A DNA stretch of 64,000 bases from ZC4RG17 sp036259475 (lineage in GTDB: Bacteria > Actinomycetota > Acidimicrobiia > Spongiisociales > ZC4RG35), in the NCBI GenBank assembly GCA_036259475.1, contig DATABS010000013.1:1-64000 (forward strand). Reading direction: 5' to 3'. The stretch's first letter is position 1. The number at the start of each line of letters is the position of its first letter. Position numbers and translations under genes: made by a program. Shown in pieces: positions 8,624 through 18,057 of the stretch. The notes beneath the pieces were generated by a model that worked only from the letters and a program-made list of their open reading frames with translations, did no database searches and was not told the DNA's origin.

Positions 8624-9910
8624 ATAGATCCCTGGCTAGGCCTGGTCGTCGTCCTGGTCCTCATCGCTATCAACGGGTTGTTCGTCGCCCAGGAATTCGC
8701 CTACGTGGCGGTCAATCGGAGCCGGGTCGAGAGCCGGGCGGCCGCGGGAGAAGGCCGGGCTAACCGACTTCTCGGGCGCCTCCGGCATCTTTCATTCGAA
8801 CTGTCCGGCGCCCAACTCGGGATCACCGTCACCTCGCTCGTTCTCGGCGCCATCGCCGAGCCGACGGTGGCGCGGTTCCTCGACCCGATGTTCGGCGCGG
8901 CAGGCATCAACTCGCCTGCCGTCAGTGTCGCCACTGCCCTGGTCCTGGCGACGGTGGCCCAGATGGTGCTTGGAGAGCTGTTCCCCAAGAACCTCGCCCT
9001 CGCCCGCGCCTACCCCGTGGCCCTGCGCGTGGGTCTGCCGATGTCGTTCATCAATCGCCTGCTCGGCCCCCTCGTGCGGTTCTTCAACACCTCGGCCAAC
9101 TGGACGGTCAGGAAGCTGGGGATCGAACCTCGGGACGAACTCGCCGGGCTGCGGTCGTTGCGGGACCTGGAGATGATCGTTCGGGCGTCGTCGGCGGAGG
9201 GTGAGCTGGGGGCGCACGAGACCTCGCTCATCACCCGGGCGATCGCCTTCGTCGAAAAGCACGCCTCCGACGTGATGGTCCCCCGGGTGGCGGTCCACGG
9301 CGTCTCTCACAACGCCTCGGTCGGCGATCTGCGCCGGCTCGCCCAGGAGACCGGCCACTCCCGCTTTCCCATCTACGAGAGCGATCTCGACGAGGTGATC
9401 GGAGTCGCCTACGTCAAGGACACCTTCTCGGTGCCGCCGGCTGACCGGGAAACGGTGCCGATCACTGCGATCGCCTCGCCGGTGGAGGCCGTACCCGAGT
9501 CGATGCGTCTCGACAGCATTCTCATCGACCTACAGAACGCCGGCCGCACGATCGCCATCGTCGTCGACGAATACGGGGGGACGGCGGGAATCGTGACGGT
9601 GGAAGACATCGTCGAGGAGATCCTGGGCGAGATTCACGACGAACACGACTACGAGGCCCCACCGGACCGAGACAAGGGCATCCTCGCCGGGTCGCTCCAC
9701 CGCCACGAGGTTGAGGAGGTGACCGGCTTCGAATGGCCGGAGGGCAGCTACGACACCCTGAGTGGGTTCGTCACGGCGAGACTCGACCGATTCCCTCAGG
9801 TCGGTGATGTGCTCTCGGTCGGCAGGTACCGCATCGAAGTCCTCGGCGTGGACGAGCACATCGCCACCCGGGTTCTCATCTCGTTCACCGACCGCCGGGG
9901 GGACACATGA
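8624..9910 (+). CDS. CNNM/CorC-type CBS-domain membrane protein, apparent AUA start
   Basis: A ~428-residue protein with the DUF21 transmembrane domain (residues ~1-190), two CBS domains (~205-330, motif IVVDEYGGTAGIVTVEDI) and the C-terminal CorC/HlyC domain. The family is linked to Mg/Co efflux. The frame opens after TGA at 8621 and the natural N-terminus, xDPWLGLVVVLVLIAINGLF, begins with ATA at 8624-8626. GGAGG lies seven bases upstream of it. No ATG, GTG or TTG occurs until TTG 8678, which would cut away most of the first membrane helix. Either AUA is used, or an ATG was mutated or miscalled. It overlaps the next gene by four bases. Confidence 0.85.
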   Translation: MDPWLGLVVVLVLIAINGLFVAQEFAYVAVNRSRVESRAAAGEGRANRLLGRLRHLSFELSGAQLGITVTSLVLGAIAEPTVARFLDPMFGAAGINSPAVSVATALVLATVAQMVLGELFPKNLALARAYPVALRVGLPMSFINRLLGPLVRFFNTSANWTVRKLGIEPRDELAGLRSLRDLEMIVRASSAEGELGAHETSLITRAIAFVEKHASDVMVPRVAVHGVSHNASVGDLRRLAQETGHSRFPIYESDLDEVIGVAYVKDTFSVPPADRETVPITAIASPVEAVPESMRLDSILIDLQNAGRTIAIVVDEYGGTAGIVTVEDIVEEILGEIHDEHDYEAPPDRDKGILAGSLHRHEVEEVTGFEWPEGSYDTLSGFVTARLDRFPQVGDVLSVGRYRIEVLGVDEHIATRVLISFTDRRGDT

Positions 9911-11202
9911 CCTTCGGCGCCTTCGCTGCCATAGTCCTGCTGCTGCTGGCGAATGGCTTTTTCGTCGCCGCCGAGTTCGCCTTCACCGCCGCCAGCCGGC
10001 CCCGCCTGGCGGCGCAGCCCTCGCGGTCTGCCCGGGCCGCCCTGGCCGCCATCGATGAGCTTTCGTTCACCTTGGCCGGGGCGCAGCTCGGGATAACCAT
10101 TGCTTCCCTGCTGTTGGGATTCGTGGCAGAACCGGCGGTGGCTGCGTTGCTGGAAGCGGCCGTGGGAGCGTTCGTCGATCTGCCTGACCAGGTGCTCCAT
10201 ACGATGTCGTTCGTGGTCGCCCTGTCGATAGTCGTGTATTTCCACATGGTGATCGGCGAGATGGCGCCGAAGAACATCGCCATCTCCGACCCTGAGCGGG
10301 CCTCTCTGATAATGGCCCTGCCATTTCGGCTCTACGCCACTCTGTTGCGTCCGGTGATCTGGCTCCTCAACGGTCTCGCCAATCTCGGATTGCGCCTCGT
10401 GGGCGTCGATCCCGAGGAGGTCGGGGAAGCTCATACCGTCGAAGATCTGTCTTCATTGATCACAGCCGGGCGCCGCGAAGGGGTGGTCGAGGAGTTCGCC
10501 CATCGCCTTCTGACGGGTGCCATCGACCTCGGCGCACTCGAAGCCACCCAGGTGATGGTCCCCCGACCGGACGTGGTCGCCCTGCCCGCCTCCGTCTCGT
10601 TGGGTGAGCTGGAGCGGACCTTCGTCGAAGGGGGGCATTCCCGCATCCCTATCTACGGTGAAGATCTCGACGACCTGGTGGGTTTCGTTCACATCAAGGA
10701 TCTGCTCGGCCGGGAGAGCGCCGATCACGACAGCCCGCTCGATAGTTCAATGGTCCGCCCGCTGCTCGTGGTTCCCGAAAGTGCTCGCGTTGACCGTCTG
10801 CTGGAGGACATGCGCCGGGGCCGCAACCACCTGGCTGCCGTCGTTGACGAGCACGGCGGCACGGCCGGCATCGTCACACTCGAGGACATCGTCGAGGAGA
10901 TCGTGGGCGAGATCCGCGACGAGCACGACGTCGAATCGGACGGTGTCCGCCGACTCTCAGCCAATCGGTGGCTCGTCGACGCCATTCGGCGACCGTCCGA
11001 AGTGACGCGGGCGTGCGGGGTCGACCTTCCCGAGGGCGAGTACGACACGATGAGCGGCCTGGTGATGGATCACCTGGGCCGAATCCCGGTAGCCGGTGAC
11101 CGGATCGACGCCGACGATTGGGCGATACGGGTGCGTTCAATGGACGGGCGAAGGGTGGGACAGGTGGAATTGGTCGTGAAGGAAAGGAAGGGCGATGAGT
11201 GA
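9907..11202 (+). CDS. CNNM/CorC-type CBS-domain membrane protein, second paralogue
   Basis: A 431-residue paralogue of the preceding gene: DUF21 membrane domain (FVAAEFAFTAASRPRL near the N-terminus), paired CBS domains with VVDEHGGTAGIVTLEDIVEEI, and a C-terminal HlyC_CorC domain (~350-425). The tandem arrangement of two such proteins is common and suggests a heteromeric ion transporter or complex, but the substrate is not shown. ATG 9907 overlaps the upstream stop (ATGA), and its own stop overlaps leuB by eight bases, so all three genes are translationally linked. Confidence 0.93.
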   Translation: MTFGAFAAIVLLLLANGFFVAAEFAFTAASRPRLAAQPSRSARAALAAIDELSFTLAGAQLGITIASLLLGFVAEPAVAALLEAAVGAFVDLPDQVLHTMSFVVALSIVVYFHMVIGEMAPKNIAISDPERASLIMALPFRLYATLLRPVIWLLNGLANLGLRLVGVDPEEVGEAHTVEDLSSLITAGRREGVVEEFAHRLLTGAIDLGALEATQVMVPRPDVVALPASVSLGELERTFVEGGHSRIPIYGEDLDDLVGFVHIKDLLGRESADHDSPLDSSMVRPLLVVPESARVDRLLEDMRRGRNHLAAVVDEHGGTAGIVTLEDIVEEIVGEIRDEHDVESDGVRRLSANRWLVDAIRRPSEVTRACGVDLPEGEYDTMSGLVMDHLGRIPVAGDRIDADDWAIRVRSMDGRRVGQVELVVKERKGDE

Positions 11203-12253
11203 CTACCGGCTGGCCGTGATCGGCGGCGATGGGGTCGGCCCCGAGGTGACGGAAGAGGCCATCCGGACCCTCGACGCGGCAGCCGCGTGGTTCGGTTTCG
11301 GAGTCGAGACTGTCGACTACGACCTCGGAGGGGCGCGGTACCTCCGCACCGGGGAAGTGCTTCCTGACTCGGTCGAGGCTGAATTGGCCGGCTTCGACGC
11401 CATCCTCCTCGGAGCAGTGGGCACTCCGGACGTGCCTCCGGGAGTGCTGGAGCGCGGTCTGCTGCTCCGCCTGCGTTTCGACTTCGACCAGTACGTCAAC
11501 CTGCGTCCGGTGAAACTGTACGAGGGGGTACCGACACCGATCGACGGCTTGACGCCCGAGACGTGCGACCTGGTCGTTGTGCGTGAGAACACCGAAGGCC
11601 TGTATGCCGGAGCCGGCGGCTTCCTGCGCAAAGGCACGTCCCACGAGGTGGCTACCCAGGAGTCACTCAACACCCGGATGGGAGTCGAGCGAGTGGTGCG
11701 CTTCGCCTTCGAGCGGTCCCTGACTCGCAAAGGGCATCTGACGCTGTGCCACAAGACAAACGTCCTCACGTTCGCCGGAGATCTGTGGCAGAGGACGGTC
11801 GACGAGGTAGGACCCGACTACCCGGATGTGGCCATCGACTACGTCCACGTCGATGCCGCCTGCCTGTACCTGGTCAACGATCCCGGGCGCTTCGACGTGA
11901 TCGTCACCGACAATCTGTTCGGTGACATCATCACCGACTTGGGTGCCGCGGTACAGGGGGGGCTGGGGCTGGCGGCCTCGGGCAACCTCGATCCTGATCG
12001 GCGCTATCCCTCGATGTTTGAACCGGTCCATGGCTCCGCTCCCGACATCGCCGGGAACGGATGGGCCAACCCGGTGGCGTCGGTCCTCTCCGTTGCCATG
12101 TGCCTGGATCACCTGGGGGAACCGGAAGCGGCGGCGTCCGTGGAGGCTGCGGCGGTGTCGGTCCTCCCGCAGTTGAAGACGATGGGGGGACCCGACATGG
12201 GCATGACAACGAGTGAGATAGGCGAGTTGATCGCCCAACGCGTCAGCCGGTAA
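11195..12253 (+). CDS. leuB: 3-isopropylmalate dehydrogenase
   Basis: A 352-residue NAD-dependent decarboxylating dehydrogenase of the isocitrate/isopropylmalate family, third enzyme of leucine synthesis. It shows GGDGVGPEV at the N-terminus, the VRENTEGLYAG substrate-binding motif near residue 130, the Lys/Asp catalytic region (CHKTNVLTF, VTDNLFGDIITD) and the NAD-binding FEPVHGSAPDIAG. Length and leucine context support LeuB over tartrate or homoisocitrate dehydrogenases. leuC and leuD are not in the window. The stop codon TAA touches repeat copy B. Confidence 0.92.
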   Translation: MSDYRLAVIGGDGVGPEVTEEAIRTLDAAAAWFGFGVETVDYDLGGARYLRTGEVLPDSVEAELAGFDAILLGAVGTPDVPPGVLERGLLLRLRFDFDQYVNLRPVKLYEGVPTPIDGLTPETCDLVVVRENTEGLYAGAGGFLRKGTSHEVATQESLNTRMGVERVVRFAFERSLTRKGHLTLCHKTNVLTFAGDLWQRTVDEVGPDYPDVAIDYVHVDAACLYLVNDPGRFDVIVTDNLFGDIITDLGAAVQGGLGLAASGNLDPDRRYPSMFEPVHGSAPDIAGNGWANPVASVLSVAMCLDHLGEPEAAASVEAAAVSVLPQLKTMGGPDMGMTTSEIGELIAQRVSR

Positions 12254-12396
12254 TAGGTGGTGAGTTCTAGGTGGTAGGTCGCTTACCTGATGGACACCTG
12301 TCCGTTCTTCACAACGGACCCGAAAACCGCAGTTCGTGGTCTCAGAAGAGGAGTACTGAGTCCGTCACGTACCTAGTACCTACCACTTATTACCAA
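12251..12396. repeat. Interspersed repeat, copy B
   Basis: The left arm (12251-12280) matches copy A's left arm at most positions, including an identical GTTCTAGGTGGTAGGTC block; the right arm (~12371-12396) has the shared CCTACCACTTA. It lies between the convergent leuB and ppa genes, so it may act as a bidirectional 3'-end structure. The ~90-base interior does not resemble copy A. The rest of the gap up to 12417 shows nothing else. Confidence 0.55.
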
Positions 12397-12417
12397 GTGC
12401 CCGAACCACGGGACGGT

Positions 12418-13023
12418 TCACCTGGGCGGGAACTTTTCGCGGTAGTCGTCCATCGAGGCCTCGATCACCCGGTAGGCGTGCTCGCGACCGTAGCGCCGCT
12501 GAATGCTGACTTGGGCGTCGTTGCCGGGAAAGAGCTTGTAGGTGCGGAAGTAGTGCTCGAGCCGGTCGATCAGGGCCGCGGGTAGTTCCACGAGATCTTC
12601 GACATTCGCCCAAATCGGGTCCTTGGCGAGGACGGCGATCACCTTGTCGTCGGCTTCTCCACCATCGACCATCTGGAGGCCGCCCACTACCCGAGCGGTC
12701 AGAAGTATGTCCGCCCGGTCGATCGGCCGCTCCGAGATGACACAGACGTCCATCGGGTCGCCGTCGCCTTGCGAGGCGTCGGGACACAGGTCCTTGACCC
12801 GGTCCCCGGCGTAGGTGCGAGGGATGAACCCATAGAGGGTGGGCGGCGAGGAGGAGGTCTGCTGGGGACGATCGACCTTCAGATAGCCGGTGGGTTTGTC
12901 GACCTCGTACTTGACCACATCGAACGGCGTGATCTCGATGTAGGCGGTGACCATGACCGGCGGCTCCGGTCCGGTCTCGAGTCCGTGCCAGGGATGGGCG
13001 CGCCACTGGGTGAACTGGGACAT
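12418..13023 (-). CDS. ppa: Inorganic pyrophosphatase family protein
   Basis: A 201-residue family I pyrophosphatase, hydrolysing PPi to drive biosynthetic reactions. The acidic metal-binding core DGDPMDVCVISERP (~residues 87-100) and the following DDKVIAVLAKDP match the family. The N-terminus differs from the short ~165-residue type, with a ~25-residue extension before YIEITPFDVVKYEVDK. The start is ATG 13021-13023. It is transcribed toward leuB and lies downstream of the tricorn gene on the same strand. Confidence 0.9.
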   Translation of the reverse strand: MSQFTQWRAHPWHGLETGPEPPVMVTAYIEITPFDVVKYEVDKPTGYLKVDRPQQTSSSPPTLYGFIPRTYAGDRVKDLCPDASQGDGDPMDVCVISERPIDRADILLTARVVGGLQMVDGGEADDKVIAVLAKDPIWANVEDLVELPAALIDRLEHYFRTYKLFPGNDAQVSIQRRYGREHAYRVIEASMDDYREKFPPR

Positions 13024-13042
13024 CCGCCGGATTGTGCCAGAT

Positions 13043-16000
13043 TCAGGGCATTTCGAGCCGGGGCGGAGTGAGCGACACCCGAGCTTCCATGTCGAGAAGC
13101 GCCGGCCGGTGCCGTTCCATGATCCCGTCCAACTCCGAAATCGCCCGCTCCAGCTGGGGGTCACGTCCGGCGGCATAGTCCTGGGGCGGGATCAGGACCT
13201 GGATGTCGGGGTTTGTGCCGTAATTCTCGACCGCGAACCCCACGTCCTCGAACCAATGAGCGAACTCGGGCTGAGTGGTGACAGTGCCGTCGACCAGCGA
13301 CTGCTGGGGCCAGATACCGACCACCCCGCCCCACGTCCGGGTGCCGATCAGGGGACCGAGCCCGACGAGCTTGAACGTGTGGCTGAAGATGTCACCGTCG
13401 GAGCCGGAAAGCTCGTTGGTGACACACACCATCGGTCCGGCCGGTGCGTCGTAGGGGAACGGAACCGGTGTGCGCCAACGCGTCACCTCCCAGCCGAGAC
13501 GGCGACGGAGGAGGCGTTGCAGCAGCAGCTGGCTGACGTTTCCTCCCCGGTTGTATCGGACGTCGATGACGAGACCGTCTTTGTCGACCTCCGACAGCAA
13601 GGCCCGGTGGAACTCGGCGAACCCAGGTGGCCCCATATCGGGGATGTGGATGTAGCCGGCTCTTCCCTCCGTGGCTTCGGTCACCCGTTGGCGGTTGGAG
13701 ACGACCCAGTCCCGATATCTGAGACCGGTCTCGTCCGACAGCGGGGTGACCGTGACGGTGTGGGGGCGACGGCGTCCCCGCTTGAGCGTGAGCTCCACCG
13801 GGCGGCTACCGCGATCCACCAGGAGCGCCCGGGGGTCGCTGCCCGGCTCGAGCTGTATCCCATCGACCGCCACGATCCTGTCCCCTTCGGCCGCATCCAC
13901 TCCGGGGACGGCGAGCGGTGAGGTGGCTTCGCGAATCCAGGCGTCGCCTTCTGGAATGCGGGCGATCTTCCAGCCGATGCGGTCAGGTTCCAGGTCGGCG
14001 CCGAGAGTGCCCTGGTGGAACGTCGGAACGGGGCGATAGTCGCCCCCCAACTCGTAGGCATGGGAGGTGCCGAGCTCGCCCTGCATCTCCCACATCAGGT
14101 CGCTGAACTCGGCCCGGGATCCGACCCGGTCGACCAGCGGCAGGTAACGGTCGTGAACGTCCTCCCAGTCGACCCCTGACATGTCCTCGTACCAGAAGTA
14201 GTCGCGTTGCAGTCGCCAGGCCTCAGAAAACATTTGTCGCCACTCCGAGCCCGGGTCCACTTCGGCGCGGATACGGTTGAGGTCCACCCAGCCGGTGTTA
14301 CGGCTGGTCTCGGCATTGCCGGACTTGTCGTCCTTCCATCCGACCGGGACTACCCGCAGCTTCCGGTCGGCCCGCAGGGCGACGACGGTCCCGGCCGGGT
14401 TGGAAGCGACGGCCGACACACCATCGGCGATCTGCTCGATCTTCTCGGTGGCGAAGTCCCATGCCTCCAGGCGGCCGCCAGGCGCCGCGTCGGACGAGAG
14501 GGAACCCTGGACCGGAAAGCTCAACGTGAACACCCGGCCCTTCGCCCCGACCACCGGCCCGTAACGGCCCGGTGCCTGTGGGAAGGCCACGAGTCGCCTG
14601 TCGATGCCGTCGAGTTCGATCTCGACCGGCTCCGGCTTGGCGTCCTCCTTCTCGCCCTCCTCTTTCTTCTTGCCATCTTGCGCATCGAGTTTGGGATCGG
14701 AAGGTGGGGAGCCCGGAACTCGGGTGGGACGCTGGGCCGCATCGAACGGGGACGGGATGTCGGGCCGCAGCGTGAGGAGGTGGGGCCGGGTCCCGGTCGG
14801 GAAGCCGTAGTCGTGGAAGTGAGTGTCGTAGACGGGATCGAACACCCGGGACGAGGTGAAGTACAGAAAGCGTCCGGCCGGGTCGAAGCTGGGCCAACGA
14901 TCGTCGAAGCCGGGACCGGTCACCATCACCGGATCCCCGCGGCGTCCAGTGTCGAAGAGAAAGATGCTGTGGCTGGTGCGTGAGGTGGCCGCCGAGAAAG
15001 CCAGCCAGCGCCCGTCCGCCGACCAGGCGGTGCCGGCGATCCACGAATGGGGGCTGCGATGGACCTCAGTCACCTTGCCCGACGCCAGCGAGACGATCAG
15101 GAGTTGGTGCCGGTGGTTGCTCAGTGCGACCCGCGGGTCACCCGCCGAAGCGACATCGAGGCTGCGGATCCGGCCGAAGTCGCCTTCGACGAGGCGTGCG
15201 TCGTCACCTTCGTTCTCCATGACGAGGCTGTCCTCGCCGGTCTCATCGGTTACGGCGAGAACCCCGCCGCCCTCGGGAAGCCACGTGGTCAGTCGGCGCC
15301 TGACCCGGGAAATCGGCCCATGGCGGCGGACCGCACCCTCCCACAGGCCCATGGTGAACGAACCACCCCGAACGGTGGCTGCCACGGAGTGGCCCTCCGG
15401 GTGGAGCGAGACAGACTCCAGGTACCGACCGGGGGGGATGAACCGCCGGTTGCGGTGCGGACGAGCCGACGGCAGGACCACGTCCACCCGGTGTGTCTCA
15501 TCGGCGCCCGGGTCGTACAGCCACAGGTCGGCTCCGGCGTGGTAGGCGATGAGGGAGCCGTCGGTGGCGGCATGACGGGCGTAGAAGTCCTCATGGTGGG
15601 TGTGGCGGCGCAGCGAGCGTCCGGTCGGTGTGACCGAGTAAAGGTTGCCATGACCCTCATGGTCGGACAGGAAGTAGATGCGCCGCCCGATCCACATGGG
15701 CGAAGTCAGGTTGCCGTCGAGCCCCACCAGCGGCGCGAACTCACCGTCCCCCTCCCGGTCGACCCACAGGTTCCCCACCCGGCCGCCCCGGTAGCGCTTC
15801 CAGCGGGCAGGATCGATGGTGTGGCGGCCCAAAACCCGACCGGGCCCGTTTGGTTCGGACGCCAGCGACCGAGCCGGGCCCCAGGAGAGCAGACGAGATG
15901 CTCCCCCGCTCGCCGCCACCGCCCACAACCGAGAATCATTTGAAAACGGCCACTCGGCATTGGAGGCGTAGACGATGTCGTCGCCGTCCCAGCCCACGAC

Positions 16001-16267
16001 CTGACTGAGGGCCCCATGAAACGTGAGGCGGCGCGGGCTCGCCCCGTCGGCGTCCATCACGTGGACTTCGTTGACCCCTTCGTCACGCCCGGTGTAGGCG
16101 ATCCTCTCACCGTCGGGTGAGTAGGCCGGATAGGCGGACGGGCCCGGATTGGCAGTCAGCCGTCGCGCCCTACCTCCTTCGGTGGGAACCTCCCACAGGT
16201 CGTCCTCCGAGACGAAGACGATGCGGCCGCGATTGACGGTGGGATGCCGGTAGTAGCCGTGAATCAT
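13043..16267 (-). CDS. Tricorn-type S41 protease
   Basis: A 1,074-residue homologue of the tricorn protease that trims peptides released by proteasome-like proteases in the cytosol. The N-terminal ~550 residues form WD/beta-propeller repeats (YSPDGERIAYTG, WSADGRWLAFSA). A charged linker rich in KKKEEGEKE follows at ~530. Next come the C1 and PDZ regions and the C-terminal S41 peptidase core. Candidate catalytic residues are present: Ser-His in LGTSHAYELGG, and Ser-Asp in ELSGSDGDIFS. No signal peptide is seen, agreeing with a cytosolic site. Nineteen bases separate it from ppa. Confidence 0.92.
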   Translation of the reverse strand: MIHGYYRHPTVNRGRIVFVSEDDLWEVPTEGGRARRLTANPGPSAYPAYSPDGERIAYTGRDEGVNEVHVMDADGASPRRLTFHGALSQVVGWDGDDIVYASNAEWPFSNDSRLWAVAASGGASRLLSWGPARSLASEPNGPGRVLGRHTIDPARWKRYRGGRVGNLWVDREGDGEFAPLVGLDGNLTSPMWIGRRIYFLSDHEGHGNLYSVTPTGRSLRRHTHHEDFYARHAATDGSLIAYHAGADLWLYDPGADETHRVDVVLPSARPHRNRRFIPPGRYLESVSLHPEGHSVAATVRGGSFTMGLWEGAVRRHGPISRVRRRLTTWLPEGGGVLAVTDETGEDSLVMENEGDDARLVEGDFGRIRSLDVASAGDPRVALSNHRHQLLIVSLASGKVTEVHRSPHSWIAGTAWSADGRWLAFSAATSRTSHSIFLFDTGRRGDPVMVTGPGFDDRWPSFDPAGRFLYFTSSRVFDPVYDTHFHDYGFPTGTRPHLLTLRPDIPSPFDAAQRPTRVPGSPPSDPKLDAQDGKKKEEGEKEDAKPEPVEIELDGIDRRLVAFPQAPGRYGPVVGAKGRVFTLSFPVQGSLSSDAAPGGRLEAWDFATEKIEQIADGVSAVASNPAGTVVALRADRKLRVVPVGWKDDKSGNAETSRNTGWVDLNRIRAEVDPGSEWRQMFSEAWRLQRDYFWYEDMSGVDWEDVHDRYLPLVDRVGSRAEFSDLMWEMQGELGTSHAYELGGDYRPVPTFHQGTLGADLEPDRIGWKIARIPEGDAWIREATSPLAVPGVDAAEGDRIVAVDGIQLEPGSDPRALLVDRGSRPVELTLKRGRRRPHTVTVTPLSDETGLRYRDWVVSNRQRVTEATEGRAGYIHIPDMGPPGFAEFHRALLSEVDKDGLVIDVRYNRGGNVSQLLLQRLLRRRLGWEVTRWRTPVPFPYDAPAGPMVCVTNELSGSDGDIFSHTFKLVGLGPLIGTRTWGGVVGIWPQQSLVDGTVTTQPEFAHWFEDVGFAVENYGTNPDIQVLIPPQDYAAGRDPQLERAISELDGIMERHRPALLDMEARVSLTPPRLEMP

Positions 16268-16316
16268 GACGACTCACGCTAGCGCCAGAGCCAGAACCCG
16301 TTTCTGGCCCGACACG

Positions 16317-17246
16317 TCAGCCGCCCTCGAGGAAACCGTTCTCTGTCAGCCAGTCGGTGGCGATGGCGTCGGCGTCACGCGCCTCGATGTCGAACTGGCG
16401 ATTGAGCTCGGTCAGCTCGGCGGTCGTCATCGCCGCGCTGACCTCGTCCACCAGGGCGCGGAACTCTTCGCCGTAGGCGTCGTCGACTTCGCTCGTCATC
16501 ACCGGGACGACATTGTCGGCCGCCAGCATGTTCTGATCGTCCTCGAGCAGGATCCAGCCCCGGTCGGCGATGATGCCGCTGGTCGAGAACAGGACCGCCA
16601 CATCGATCTCGCCTGCCTCCAGCGCCTGCACCGTCACCGACCCGGCGTCGAGAGGCGTGAACGAACCGGAGAAGTCGATACCGTAGACATCCATCAGCCC
16701 GGGAATGCAGAACGGGTTGGTCTCGCAGTCGGGAGGACCTCCCAAGGTGAGTTGGTCTTCCTTGCCGGCAAGATCGGAAATCGACTGGATGTCCATCGAC
16801 TCCGACGTTTCGGGAGTCACGACGAACGCGTTGGTATCGATCGCCGGCGAGGGCGTGTACGCCACGAGCTCGCGATCGTCGAGGTAGCCCTGGAGGATCG
16901 ACACGGTCTCCTCGGCGTCGCCCGTCGCCTCGCCCGCCTGGTCGTTGAGGAACTCGAGCATCGATGCTGCGTATTCCGGTGTGAAGTTGATGTCCCCGCT
17001 CTGGAACGACCCGAGCACGATGTCCCGGAATCCGCCGAGGGGCTGGATCGACGTTTCGTATCCGGCGTCGGCGAGAGCCTGGGAGTAGATCTCGGCCAGG
17101 ATCGCGCTCTCACCGAAGTTCTGGGCACCGATCGAGATCGGTGGACCGTCCTGGGCGGCGTCATCACCCGATCCGCACGCCGACAGCACCAGCACTGCCC
17201 CGGCCAGGATCGCCCCGATGACGCCCTTGCGGTTCGATCGCCGCAT
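16317..17246 (-). CDS. Osmoprotectant ABC transporter, substrate-binding lipoprotein (ProX/OpuCC type)
   Basis: A 309-residue lipoprotein. The start ATG 17244-17246 is preceded by AAGGAGATACCC. The signal peptide ends in VLVLSACGSG, with the lipobox cysteine at residue ~24. The mature part is an OpuAC-type type II binding protein (IGAQNFGESAILAEIYSQAL, INFTPEYAASML). Family ligands are glycine betaine, choline or proline betaine; the exact ligand cannot be read here. It is last in the minus-strand order ATPase, permease, permease, binding protein. Confidence 0.9.
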   Translation of the reverse strand: MRRSNRKGVIGAILAGAVLVLSACGSGDDAAQDGPPISIGAQNFGESAILAEIYSQALADAGYETSIQPLGGFRDIVLGSFQSGDINFTPEYAASMLEFLNDQAGEATGDAEETVSILQGYLDDRELVAYTPSPAIDTNAFVVTPETSESMDIQSISDLAGKEDQLTLGGPPDCETNPFCIPGLMDVYGIDFSGSFTPLDAGSVTVQALEAGEIDVAVLFSTSGIIADRGWILLEDDQNMLAADNVVPVMTSEVDDAYGEEFRALVDEVSAAMTTAELTELNRQFDIEARDADAIATDWLTENGFLEGG

Positions 17247-17346
17247 GGGTATCTCCTTTTCTTGATGCAAAGAGCGCCGGCTGCGGCCCGCGTTCCCGAG
17301 GAAAAGTAGCCGAGGCGTCGGCGTACGGCGCAACCCGCCTCCGATG

Positions 17347-18057
17347 TCAGCCGGCAAGCTGCAGGTCGCCTCGGTCCCGATGGCTCGTTCCGGCCGGGAG
17401 GACGACTCGCTCGCCCCACGAGAAGAGCAGGTCGGCGCCGATGGCGAGAAGGGCCACCGCCACGCCACCAACCAGAACGAAGACGTCGTTTCCCTGGGCA
17501 AATCCGTCGATGACGTAGCGCCCCAGCCCGCCCCATCCGACCACCGCTCCCAGTGTGGCGGTGGCGATCACCTGCACCGTCGAGATTCGGAGGGCCGTCC
17601 AGATCACCGGCATGGCCAAGGGCAGCTCCGTGCGCCGCATCAACTGCACCCCGGTCATGCCCATGCCCAGAGCCGCCTCCCGCACCGACCGGTCCACCTC
17701 GGTCACGGCGGTGTACGAGTTCGTGAATATCGGAGGCATGGCGAGGGCTACGAGCGCGATGAATGTCGGCCACACTCCGATCCCCCAGCCGAACGCCAAA
17801 CTGATCGGAAGCATCAGGGCCACGATCCCGAAGGACGGGATGGCTCGGCCGATGTTGACGACAGCACCGACGACCGTTCCGCCCCGACCCACATGACCGA
17901 GCCACAGGGCAGGGGGCAGGGAGAGAAACGCCGCGGCGACGACGGCGAAGGCAGACAGGGCGAGGTGATCCCTCGTCCTGACGAGAAGGCCGGCATCGCC
18001 CAGCCAGGACTCGGAGTCGCCTAGGAAGCGGGCCAACTCCGAGAGGAAGTCGCTCAC
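17347..18057 (-). CDS. Osmoprotectant ABC transporter permease 2
   Basis: A 236-residue inner-membrane permease (BPD_transp_1 family) with about six helices. The EAA-like coupling loop REAALGMGMTGVQLMRRTELPLAMP is split here by function: REAALGMGMTG contacts the ATPase. The GTG start 18055-18057 overlaps the stop of the upstream permease (GTGA). A 100-base gap separates it from the binding-protein gene, where a separate promoter could sit. Confidence 0.9.
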   Translation of the reverse strand: MSDFLSELARFLGDSESWLGDAGLLVRTRDHLALSAFAVVAAAFLSLPPALWLGHVGRGGTVVGAVVNIGRAIPSFGIVALMLPISLAFGWGIGVWPTFIALVALAMPPIFTNSYTAVTEVDRSVREAALGMGMTGVQLMRRTELPLAMPVIWTALRISTVQVIATATLGAVVGWGGLGRYVIDGFAQGNDVFVLVGGVAVALLAIGADLLFSWGERVVLPAGTSHRDRGDLQLAG

